Positions 20,216 through 29,355 of a DNA stretch of 33,135 nucleotides are shown here, one piece after another. The notes beneath the pieces were generated by a model. The model was not told where the DNA came from and ran no database searches. It saw only the letters and a list, made by a program, of their open reading frames with translations. A program made the position numbers and the translations under genes. The DNA is from Chara braunii. Lineage: Eukaryota; Streptophyta; Charophyceae; Charales; Characeae. Location of the stretch: the NCBI GenBank assembly GCA_003427395.1, contig BFEA01000582.1:340300-373434 (forward strand). The letters run 5' to 3'. Positions within the stretch are counted from its first letter, which is position 1; the number at the start of each line of letters is the position of its first letter.

Positions 20216-20340
20216 TCTTCTTCTTCTTCTTCTTCTTTTTCTTTTTCTTTCTCTTTTTCTTTTTCTTCTTCTTCTTCTTCTTCTTCTTCTTCTTCTTCTT
20301 CTTCTTCTTCTTCTTCTTCTTTTTCTTCTTCTTCTTCTTG
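20216..20340. repeat. (TTC)n microsatellite with (TTTTC) variants
   Basis: More than 30 copies of CTT/TTC. Poly-Ser, poly-Leu and poly-Phe open frames across 19706-20699 are artefacts of this tract. 20340-20700 is pyrimidine-rich without a supported gene. Confidence 0.97.
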
Positions 20341-20762
20341 TTCTACGCTTCTCTCGCTACTCCTCCTTCTCTCCCTCGTGCGCTACCTCCACGTCTTTCA
20401 CCGCGCAGTCCCTGCGTGCTTTTCATCTGCTCTCCCCGCTATCTCCCCTACTCCCCGCGCTATCTCCTCTACTCCCCTCTCTCCATCTCCGCTGCTCCCC
20501 GCGTTGTCTTCTCGTGCGCGCTGGCTTGCTTTCCCATGTCCCTCTCTCGTTTTTCCGCATTTCTCCGCCCGCGCGCTTCCTTCCTCGCGTGGTTTCTCCA
20601 CCTTGGCTCCGTTCGGAGTTTCCCCCCCCGTCTAGACTCCGAGGTGGCGAGCTCCCCGTCTCGCGATTCGCTTTGCGCTGCCCTTTCCCGAGGTTGTGAC
20701 CCACTATCGAGTGGCCCTCTCGAAATCGAAGCCGAGACTCGTGGGGTATCGGGGTGCCTTTC

Positions 20763-20797
20763 GATGAATCCGTCGCGAATCTCGCGACAGATTCATC
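20763..20797. repeat. 14-bp stem hairpin
   Basis: GATGAATC-c-GTCGCG (20763-20777) pairs with CGCGAC-a-GATTCATC (20783-20797) around a 5-base loop. There is one C/A mismatch in an otherwise perfect stem. Confidence 0.9.
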
Positions 20798-21004
20798 AAA
20801 ACAAGCAACCAGAAAGAAGCTACGGATCAAAAGAAAAGCAGGGAATAAAAATAATAATAATAATAATAAAAGAAGGAATTTAATCTTTTAAAGATAATAA
20901 AGAAATAAAGAAAACAAAGAAATCTAACTGCTAACTACCCTAAGCTGCCAAGTGGCAGCCCCCATTACAACAGAGGTTCATGTTCCAACTAACCTACTAA
21001 CAGC

Positions 21005-21052
21005 AACTAACTCCTAATTCGAAGGTCGCGGGTTCGAGTCCCGGTCTACCGA
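21005..21052 (+). repeat. tRNA-like 3' half (Arg CCT-like), pseudogene or SINE head
   Basis: GGTTCGAGTCC (21031-21041) is a perfect RNA polymerase III B box inside a T-arm-like hairpin (CGGG/CCCG). Upstream, CTCCTAA (21011-21017) has the form of an anticodon loop with T33 and CCT. The anticodon stem pairs poorly, and no D arm or complementary acceptor half is visible. TCTACCGA follows as a 3' acceptor-like strand. It is a decayed tRNA or a tRNA-derived SINE piece rather than a working gene. Confidence 0.55.
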
Positions 21053-21064
21053 ACACGGGTAAAT

Positions 21065-21930
21065 AAAAGAGGAGCCTCTTTTCAAAAGGAAGCTAGCTCG
21101 GAAGGGCGGTAGGCCTCAATCCCTATGTCTCCCATTTGTCAATCTGCACCTAAACCTATCGAGCTAGCTTCCACTTCGGGTAGAAGTGGGGCAACTCAGA
21201 TATATGTAAGGTAGTAAGGCTCAGTCCGCCCAATGGCCCGAGCCCGTTTCCGAGTCTGTGTGTGAGCACTTGTTGTTCGGCGTGCCTGTCTGAGTGCCTG
21301 TCGGCTCAAGTATGTGTGTGGCCCGCAAGGGCACTTGGTTGACCGGTAGGCCCGAAGGCCGGTACTTACCTGTTGCCGTGACGTCAAGGGTTGCGGCAAC
21401 ACTAAGTGGCGGGGAAAGACGTTTGCGGCGCTAAAGAGCCGCCTAAAACACTCAAGTAGTATGTAGGCCAGTATCACTCCACGTAGAGGTAGATGCAGCG
21501 GGTACTCGACTCGGAGGCCGAGTACGGAAAGACGAAAATTTTTAACCCCCTGGTACCGGTAGACAGACAGGTACCAGACCAAATCTCAGTGCGTGTCGTA
21601 GATCTACCTGACACAACATTAACCCAACTGACCCCTCGACCTCTTCTGTCGAGGGGTATTACTACTGATGCTAATCATCGCGGCGCGCGTCACGACAACG
21701 CGCTCACATACTTAACGAAATTTTCTCACCGATTTTTTCCCCGCCTCAGTGGCCGAGGAATTCGTTTCCGGTGTCACGCCAAGCGTGCACATCCCTTTCA
21801 TTCCAGACTGGCTCCGTCATGGTAGTCGACGCTGTCACCGTGTCGAATGCAAAAGCACGACCAAATAGGGTATTTGGTCCGACATCGTACCGGGTGAAAA
21901 CGAGCGGCCCCGGTGCTGCTCCCTATCAAA
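21065..21930. repeat. Structured ~0.85-kb tandem unit, copy 1 (with GCTAGC hairpin module)
   Basis: Hairpins in order: AAAAGAGG/CCTCTTTT (21065-21072, 21075-21082); GGAAGCTAGCTCG/CGAGCTAGCTTCC, 13 bp perfect (21088-21100, 21160-21172); CCACTTC/GAAGTGG (21171-21177, 21183-21189); and CCCCTCGAC/GTCGAGGGG (21632-21640, 21648-21656). Shared blocks with copy 2 include GGCTCAGTCC, TGGCCCGAGCC, CTGTCTGAGTGC, CGTAGATCTA and GCGCGCGTCAC. Open frames are short and none is recognised. Confidence 0.85.
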
Positions 21931-22640
21931 AAGGAACTAGCTCAGGGTTGGGCGGACTTGATCCCTAAATCTGTAGCGTCACAGTCTGAACCCGAACCTA
22001 CTGAACTAGCTCCTATTCTAGTTAAAAAGGAACCGCTCAGATACATATACAGTTTTCGGGCTCAGTCCAACTAGTGGCCCGAGCCTGTTTCTGAGTCTGT
22101 GTTTTGTGTGCACGCTTGCTGGTCTGCATGTCTGTCTGAGTGCTTGTCGGCTTGAGTGTGTGGGTGTCCCACATCGACACCCGTTTATTTTAGAGGCCCG
22201 CATGGCCGATACTTACCTGTGATCGTGACTTTTAGGGTTGCCGCGGAAAAACATTCAAGTACCGGGGGTAGGCTTGCGACTCTCACAGCCGTGGGGAAAA
22301 AACACTCAAGTAGCACGTCAGGCAGTACCACTTAAGCACCAGTAGATGCGCAGGGACCAGGCCGCCGAGCAGAAGAAAACAAAAGCTAGCTTTCCGGGTA
22401 CTACTGCAGTCCCGTAGATTATACATTAATGATCGTCTCCGGTCGAGGCGTAAATTAATTTATCCTAACTAACGTACCGACGATCAGGTCTTAGCGTGTA
22501 TCGTAGATCTATCCGACACAACACTAACCTAACCGACCCCTCGACCTCTTTGGTCGAAGGGTATTACTACCGATTTTGACCATCAGAGCGCGCGTCACAA
22601 TAGCGCGATGCTAACAGGTGAAATTGAGCACGTGACATAC
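21931..22640. repeat. Structured ~0.85-kb tandem unit, copy 2
   Basis: Offset from copy 1 by about 841 bases at its left part and about 904 at its right part. The hairpin CCCCTCGACC/GGTCGAAGGG (near 22537-22561) is kept although the bases changed relative to copy 1: the loop-side pair is now C-G. The GCTAGC hairpin is present in degraded form (GGAACTAGCTCA and TGAACTAGCTCC). Left and right halves could be two LTR-like copies, but no internal coding region lies between them. Confidence 0.8.
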
Positions 22641-22787
22641 GAATAATCCGAGTGAGGGGACGCACTGGTAAAAACGTTCCTGCAATGACGGCGCTGAGAA
22701 CAGATCCGCGCACAATGTAAATAACGCACGTTTAACCGCATTTCTGTGATGGTTTAGTATCCTGTGCATTTTTTATTGTTTTTTTTT

Positions 22788-23469
22788 TTTTTCCCTTCCC
22801 ATCCTCGTCATCTCTCCTCCTCCACCTCCCCCCCGACTGCCACCGCCGCTGCCGCCGCCTCTTTGTCCTTCACCCCTGTCGGGGCCTCCTCCTACTCCTC
22901 GTCCTCCTCTTCTTCTTCTCCTTCTTCCTCTTCATCCTCCACCTCTTCTTCTTCGTCGTCCTTCTCCGCCGTCGTGGCCTCCTCCTCCTCCTTCGTCAGG
23001 CCCTCCTCTTCTTCCTTTTCCTTTTTTTCCTTCTCCTCCTCCTCTTCTTCCTCCTCCTCTTCTTCCCCATCCTCTTCCTACTCCTCGTCCTCCTAGCCAT
23101 CCTCCTCCTCCTCCTCCTCCGCTTCTTCTTCTTCCTCCTCTTAGTTCTCTCCCTCCTCCTCCGTCTTTGTGGCCTCCTCCTCCTCCACCTCTTCTTCCTC
23201 CTCCTCCGCCTCCTCCTGCTCCTCCTCCTCCTCCTCCTTCTCCTCCTTGTCCTCCATCGTCAGCGCCTCCTCCTCCTCCTCCTCCTCCCCCCCCTCCTTC
23301 TTCGTCATCCTCCTCTTTGTCTTCCTCCTCGTCCTTCTCCATCGCCACGGCCTCCTCCTCCCCAGATTCTTCTTCTTCCTCCCCTTCCCGCCAATCCTTG
23401 TCCCGCTACTCGTCTTTTGTTTTTGTTAACGGCCTCCTCCTCCCCGTTTTTTGCTTTTGTTTTTTTTTT
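22788..23469. repeat. CCT-rich module array, second locus (left arm of mirror element)
   Basis: It has the same module words as 11470-12261: CTGCCACCGCCGC at 22837, ATCGCCACG at 23341 and CGCCAATCCTTGTCCC at 23389, in the same order. So this is the same repeat family 11 kb away. A T run and (ATCA)n follow, as in the first locus. Poly-Ser or poly-Pro frames are not genes. Confidence 0.85.
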
Positions 23470-23618
23470 GCCCGATCAATTAATCAATCAATCAATCAAT
23501 CGGTCGATCGATCGATCGATCAATCAATCGATCGATCGATCCATCAATCGATCGATCGATCAATCAATCCATCGATCGATCGATCGATCGATCGATTGAT
23601 TGTCGATTGATTGATTGT

Positions 23619-23655
<37 letters not shown>

Positions 23656-23682
23656 TGATTGATTGATTGATTGATTGATTGA
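23470..23682. repeat. (ATCA)n / (ATCG)n / (TGAT)n palindromic centre
   Basis: (ATCA)n passes through ATCGATCG runs (about 23505-23600) into (TGAT)n. The whole is self-complementary, the same arrangement as 12262-12471 but with a longer ATCG core. Confidence 0.93.
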
Positions 23683-24240
23683 AAAAAGAGTGGACAAAAA
23701 AAAAAAAAGCCAGTGAGGAGGAGGAGGAGGAGGAGGTGGAGGAGGAGGAGGCCACGACAATGGAGGAGGAGGAGGGAGAGAACTTAAAGGATGAAGAAGA
23801 AAAAGAGGAGGAAGAGGAGGAAGAGGAGGAGGAAGAAGTAGAAGAGGAGGAGGAGGAAAACTAGGAGTACGAAGAGGAGGAAGAAGAGGAGGAGAAAGAG
23901 GAGGAGGAGCAGGAAGAAGAGGAGGAGGTGGAGGAGGAGGAGGAGGAGGAGGAGGACAATGAGGAGGAGGAGGAGGAGGACAAAGAGGATGATGAGGAAG
24001 AAGAGGAGGAGGGCCCGACGATGGAGGAGGAGGAGGCCACGGCGACGGAGGAGAGGAAGAAGAAGAGGAGGAGGAGGAGGAGGAGGAGGAGGAGGAGAAG
24101 GAGGACAAGGAGGAGGAGGTGGAGGAGGAAAAGGAGGACGACGACAACGAGGAGGAGGAGGAAGATGAAAAGGAGGACGAGGAGAGGAAAAGCAGAAGGC
24201 GGAAGATAGGAGAAGCGGAAGGAGGAGGAGGAGGGGGGCA
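23683..24240. repeat. GGA-rich right arm of the mirror element
   Basis: After an A-run linker the sequence is (GGA)-rich, i.e. the reverse-complement type of the left arm. Words such as GGCCACGACAATGGAGG (about 23750) and CGACGATGGAGG (about 24015) are reverse complements of CCAT(C/T)GTCG and GTCGTGGCC words found in the left-oriented modules. With 22788-23469 it forms a mirror-symmetric element of about 1.45 kb. Glu- and Arg-rich open frames are artefacts. Confidence 0.8.
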
Positions 24241-24600
24241 AGAAGGAGGAGGAGGTGGATGAAGGGAAGGTGGCTCACCTGATGTGGGCGGGCGATGGCG
24301 CATGGGGTTGCGCTCGTGGACCTCAGAGTTCGGCAATGGCAACACCGAACTCCGGCGACAGCGTGCGGGCCGAGACGCCCGGGGGAGAACTCCACTGCCC
24401 CCATTTCGAATTTGAAAATAGCCCAATCTAGGTAGTCGTGCTCACAGATCTGATGGCCTAAATTAGGCCTTTTTTTTCGCTTTTGGAGGCCCTACCGGCC
24501 TTCAACAATTCTTCCCGTCGACAGCCCGGGTTCGCCTGTCCCCGCAGTCCACCCCCACGCCGCCCAAGTCCGTGTCCTAACCCCCCCCTATTTTTTTTTT
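24241..24600. other. No supported gene
   Basis: GC-rich unique-looking sequence with short open frames in several phases, no recognisable domain and no clear splice sites. Confidence 0.4.
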
Positions 24601-24602
24601 CA

Positions 24603-25509
24603 ATCGGACATAGGGCCCCCAGCGGACGGTCGACCGGTTGTCCGATCGGACAATCCCGAACGGTCAAGGGGGTCCCAGACGTCCGATCAAGTGACATAGT
24701 TTTTTTTTTTTTTTTTTTGTGAGGACAATTGTCCTCACGAGGTGTTACCTCTGGTAGAAGCTGCCAGAGGTAGTTGTCAGGCTCCCGTTTTTAGAGGGAG
24801 CCTAGAAATTGAGGGGTCATAGAGGAAAAGGCTAAGTACAACCTTTTCCCCGATGTATCTGCCCTGGGAAACAGGTCCAGATACATCAAACTGAAAGGGG
24901 TGGTAGCTCTCCAACCCCGTATCAGAAAAATAAAAGAAAAGTCCTTTTGGAAATGGCAAAAGCCCAGCTACCTCGTGAAATTCCGAGATAGCTAAAAAAA
25001 AATAAAAGAAAAAGAAAATGAGGGCAGTTAAAGAAATTGCCCTCACTAAGGTTGTGGCTATGGTGCGGTTATAGTTAGCCCTGGATCTTGGCCAGATCAA
25101 GGGCTCACTGTCAGCCCGCGATTTTGCCTGGGGGCTGGAGTGACGTCCAACCCTCCTCAGCCACTATAAAACAGGCAGTTGCCCCCAGCTGCCACACAAA
25201 GCACTCGTGCTGCCGGTGTGTGGCAAGCACACTTTGAGTGTTGCTGGCTGCTGGAGATGCTGCCTGAGGCAACATGGGAGGACGCTGGAGATCTATAGAG
25301 GAGCGCAAGGAGAGGAGTTGGGCAGCCATAGCCAAGGCACGGAGCACTCTGCTCCCCTCCCTCTGGTTGGCGCTGGTCCCACGGGACTGACTCAGGGACA
25401 GTGCGGGACTATGGCAGTACGACACTGAGGAATTTGGATCCGGGATCCAAATTTTATTAATTTTGGCCTGACATTTTTCCCACTTTAGTGGGAAAATGCA
25501 GCCAAAATT
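24603..25509. repeat. Dense array of consecutive stem-loops, possibly structured RNA or palindromic repeat cluster
   Basis: The first unit is cloverleaf-like. An outer stem (24603-24609 with 24681-24687, plus 24613-24620 with 24668-24676) encloses CGGTCGACCG (24627-24636) and TTGTCCGATCGGACAA (24638-24653). After a T run come stems at 24719-24738 (20-bp perfect palindrome), 24746-24772, 24779-24803, 24824-24849, 24852-24887, 24966-24993, 25019-25045, 25077-25105, 25190-25225 (with a nested 5-bp stem), 25431-25453 (11 bp) and 25459-25509 (9 bp plus a nested 12-bp stem). Most stems are 8-12 bp and perfect. Open frames do not follow the structure. I know no family with this layout. Confidence 0.85.
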
Positions 25510-26820
25510 TTACAGCGACGAGTAAGCGGCGGCAAGGCTGATTGACAGCGGTACCGGCGGATCAGACCTGGGCAGGCTGTTTCGCCACTTCTGAGGGGAA
25601 ATGCTGTCGAAAATTTCCAGCGTCAACGACAACCATTTTTGCAACGTTATGCTGCCGAAATTGGGGTTCACCGGGCAACACTAAGTGGAGGAAGAATGCT
25701 GGATATTTTTGATACGTCGAAGGGCGCGCCGTCAACGTCAGTGAAGGGGGAAAATTGCAGCGTGAATATTACGGCGGTACAACAGGCGACACTAAAGGTA
25801 TTGATGATAGTCTGTCAGTAGTCAAGGTGGAGCGGCACGCCGATTTTTGTGTGTGCGTGTACATACGGGCGGTAGCAAGACCATTGACATTGGCCTAGTG
25901 GGATCTTTTGGGACCAGCCAAGCGCGTGAGTAGCACGGGCGGTGCCGGCGGAATGGACACTCACGGTTTTATTTTTTTGTGAGACTTGATAGAAGCGGTT
26001 TTGGCGGGCGTTGTCATCAGGAGTTGGAAGAACGTGGGACCATCTGGGGCCACCTGGGACCAGTTGGCACAGACATGGGACCAGTGAACTTTTTTTTTTT
26101 TTTAGCATGTGCGGCTCGCCGTTTTCACACTTGGGGCCACTGCTTGCAGGACGTGCGAGTGGAGGTTGAATTGAGGCCATTTTGCCGGTTCGGGACTACC
26201 TCGAGACTGCGGTTTTCTTCGTTGACGGGTATATTTCTACTTGGCTTTCTCGAGTGAGTCAGGGCATGTTCGGGACCACTTCACTCAAGGTCAATCAGTT
26301 GATTGACTCGGATTTCTGTCACACCTGTGTGAACCCACACTTTGCTTGGCTCTGTTTGTTTTGAACGTTCAGAAAAAAGGATTGAGTAAAGTGTGTGTGG
26401 TCATGCATGTGAAAACTGGGATCTAATGAGAGTATGAGTATCTGGATTTTCTGAACCTGTTGGTTGTTTTGTGTGTGCAGGTAGGTAGAAGGATGCTTGC
26501 GAAGGAGATTGATTATGCTTATTTGATAAAAGGAAAAATTATTGTCTTCTTTTTACCTCTCACCTGTCTGCATATAAAAAATGATTGGTTGTTTTGAAAA
26601 ACGTTAATTCTGTGTGTTATTGTAAAACGAATTCGATTGAAGAAAAACAGATAAGGCCAAACAGACTTGGTCTTTTTCCAAGAGGATTGACCCTTTCTAC
26701 CCCGAATGACTTGATCTACCTATCCCTGTCCAAATAATTATCATCCTCTATCCCCTCTGACTTTTTTTTTTTCTTCTCTAAGTTAGTTTGAGTTTAGAAA
26801 ACAAGAACGGTTAAAACCTA
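25510..26820. other. No supported gene; minor repeats
   Basis: GGGACCA-type words recur at 25909-26090. Two small perfect hairpins sit at 26290-26307 (GTCAATCA/TGATTGAC) and 26319-26332 (TCACAC/GTGTGA). The rest is T/GT-rich and intron-like, with donor-like CAGGTAGGTAG near 26480. Confidence 0.45.
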
Positions 26821-26850
26821 CTTGCGGTGAACACATTCTCTTTCTTCAGG

Positions 26851-27287
26851 AAGCATTTGGGGCGGGGGTTCGTTGCTTTAGGAGTCGACCTTGTTATTGA
26901 TCAAGAGTGGACCGTTCTACTACGGGGGGGTATTTTGTCGATTCGGTGGAGACGGCCCGACTTCTTAGATCCGAATCTCGTGCTCGGACGAGGAGGAGTA
27001 CTCCAGACCACTTGCTAAAGCGAGAGGCATGCAACACTTCAAGCAATGTACCTGATCAAGAATCATCCGCAAAGCAGTCTGTCATCCAAAAAGATTGGGC
27101 AGGTAACACTGTGGAGATGAGCGCATATGTGCCTAATCTTAGGTCGGCAGTAGGTGGAATGAATAACTTTGGCAGCGCATCTCATCAAGTCAAAACTAAG
27201 GTTGTCCGACTACCGTGTCAGCAACATCTATGTTATTGTCGAAAACTAACTCCTCGTTGGAGGCTGTATGATTTTTGTGGAGTTTGA
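26851..27287 (+). CDS. Possible exon after a splice acceptor; product unknown
   Basis: A polypyrimidine tract and TTCTTCAG end at about 26850, a good 3' splice-site consensus. A frame is then open from about 26907 to TGA at 27285-27287. The peptide has mixed composition, includes EACNTSSNVPDQESSAKQSV and SAVGGMNNFGSASHQVKTK, and is not low-complexity. I do not recognise a domain. A second acceptor-like CATTACAG lies near 27360. No promoter or first exon was found. Confidence 0.25.
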
Positions 27288-27586
27288 CCCGGGGTGGTCG
27301 AGTTTTATTTTGACCTTGTGTATCTAATGATGATTTTGATTCTTTCAATTATCATTACAGATTGGATTTGCGTTCTATCGACTACGGTCGATTCCTTTTG
27401 ATGTAATACTATGTGCATATTATAATTTTTTTTTAATGTGTATCTAAGGGACTAGGATGAAATGTAATTTCACGCTAAGTGACTAATGTTTAAAGGGACA
27501 AGGAGTTTTCACGCTTGGTTGAGACCATTCTTGCTGACCGGCGTATGCTTCGTACTTAGGAGATCAGCGCCTTAAGGACGGACGAC

Positions 27587-27815
27587 ATTCGGGTTTAATA
27601 GGCGTTTTAAACGCGCGTACCTATACTACAGCGACTCGGAGCGAGTAAACGCCCTCGGCTGACCCACCTCTACAACTGCATGTAAAAGTTTCCACACATG
27701 GGTCTGTAGCTCGGTAGGGGGTGGTGATAGCCCCTTACCGGGGAAACAAGCTTATGCCCCGCGGGAACCTATCCTGTCGTAGGGGACCGCGGGATGTACA
27801 GCTGGCGCACCCGGC
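27587..27815. repeat. Small hairpin cluster
   Basis: GCGTTT/AAACGC is a 13-base palindrome near 27603. CGGTAGGGG pairs with CCCCTTACCG with one extra T (about 27711-27740). CCCGCGG-gaa-CCTAT pairs with GTAGG-gga-CCGCGGG (about 27757-27794). The style resembles the 24603-25509 array. It lies just upstream of the integrase remnant and may be part of that element. Confidence 0.6.
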
Positions 27816-28129
27816 TAGAGCAGCAAAGGGACGATGCGACCACGACTGTATCGGCGGTCCGTGGGATTAATTATGCATCGTCTCCGAGTTGTCTCTTTAT
27901 TCTGTTTTTGTTTAATCTCTTGTGTGACATGGCCGGGAGAGCTCCCTCCTCTTCGCGAGGAAAGGCGGGGGCCGATGCGCTCGACAACGGCTCCTGTATC
28001 CAATACCGGAGCTCAGAGAAACCCTGGTTATGTCCTTTGTGTCGCACCGACAAAATCCCGACGGAGGCTTGATTCTTTGAAGCCACGTCCGAAGGATTAG
28101 AAAAGACACGCCGATTTCAGCGTGCCGAA

Positions 28130-29340
28130 GTGTGGACAGATGTCGCTTTGATAGCTACAGTGGTCGGAAACTCCCTCCAAGAATTCACCAAGGAAGATCG
28201 GAGGCGGGCTAACGAGAGAGTACGGGATTACCGATGGAACAACGAGCGGTTCGAAAAACGAAAGACTAATGGTAGTGGGATCTGGATGTCAGTGCCTCAT
28301 CCGTTCATAAGGTATGACTGGTTAAGTTGGCCCACGAGGAAACCGCCGCTTACTTTGCTGTCAGGATCACGGAGACCGTGATTGACAAAAATGAGTGGTA
28401 CTGGTCCAATATCCGAAACGATGTCAAATTCATTGTAAAAAATTGTCCAGTCTGCATGGTGGATAAAACGCTGATTCATCCGCCTAGGTCAATAGTGCCC
28501 ACCGTAGTCGAACGGCCATTCCAAAGGGTTAGCATGGACACCACGGATATTATTGTGCCCTTTGGACCGAATAATTGCAAGTATTCAATTTTTTTGGTAT
28601 TCGTGGATCATTTCTCGAAATTGATCGATGCCTACCCGTGCAAACCACGACAGACGACGGAAATTATGCGGTATGTCAACCGTTTCCTCGAAATGCATCA
28701 AGATACCAAGGAAATTTTAACGGACAATGGGGCAGAATTCTGAGGAGAAGTCTTAAGGAGTCTAGTCATGCATGACGTCTCCATCCGTAATACTGCTCCC
28801 CATATGTCGCAATCGATTGAATTGGTAGAAAACGCAAATAGGGTGATCAAAACGGCCTTGTGGCGCAATATCGCGGCCAGAGACATGAGGCCTTGACCCA
28901 ATATCGTAGACCACATCCTGACTATCCACCGGGGGACCGCTCATGAGTCCACCGACCTGACCCCTTTTAAGCTACGGACTAATATTCTGGCTTGTGTGGC
29001 TCGACCGAGCCTGAACAATGAAACGATCCTAGCGCGAAAAACCATGAGAACCACGGTTAAGGACAAGGTCCAATGCCACTTAGAGCTGATGGAAAAAACC
29101 TTCCCTCGGTTAGCCCAAAAAAAACAGCGAATGACCGAAATGGCCCACGGATGACAAGTCCGGAGCTATGAGGCCCGAAATGGGAATGTTGGGCCTCGAC
29201 CCCATTATAAATTGGGGGAGATGGTGCAGGTAAGAAAATGTGCTCGCCAGGGCAAGTTAGCGCCACGATTCTGTGAACGATTTTACGTAGGCGATTTCAC
29301 GTAGTCGAGACCGGTCCTCGAGGGTAAGGAAACGTCCTCT
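28130..29340 (+). pseudogene. Gypsy integrase remnant with four in-frame stops
   Basis: Integrase inserts element DNA into the host genome. The linker before it (28130-28321) is in one frame; after a shift at about 28322 one frame runs to 29304 and beyond, broken by TGA 28741-28743, TGA 28894-28896, TGA 29152-29154 and TAG 29302-29304. The zinc-binding part reads HEETAAYFAVRITE, with Tyr where the second His is expected, then NCPVC. The catalytic core has Asp (28537) in SMDTTD, Asp (28723) in TDNGAEF, and Glu (28828) in LVENANRVIK, about 35 residues on. A GKLAPRFCERFYV segment near 29250-29290 fits the C-terminal GPF/Y region. The copy ends where the inverted-repeat element starts. It may be the 3' half of an element like that at 4785-9094, but this is not shown. 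Confidence 0.92.
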
Positions 29341-29355
29341 CTTCCCACTTCGATA

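Noticed and set aside
19706-20635. 309-codon plus frame
   Set aside because: It crosses (CA)n, AT-rich repeat and (TTC)n; low-complexity translation only.
21632-21656. Bacterial-type intrinsic terminator (9-bp stem)
   Set aside because: There is no T run after the stem and no bacterial gene; it is one of many hairpins in a nuclear repeat.
21065-22640. LTR pair of a retrotransposon
   Set aside because: The two related units are directly adjacent with no internal region or primer binding site, so tandem duplication is simpler.
23560-24426. 288-codon minus frame and other poly-Ser, poly-Glu frames
   Set aside because: Produced by (TGAT)n and (GGA)n repeats; every phase is open and there is no domain.
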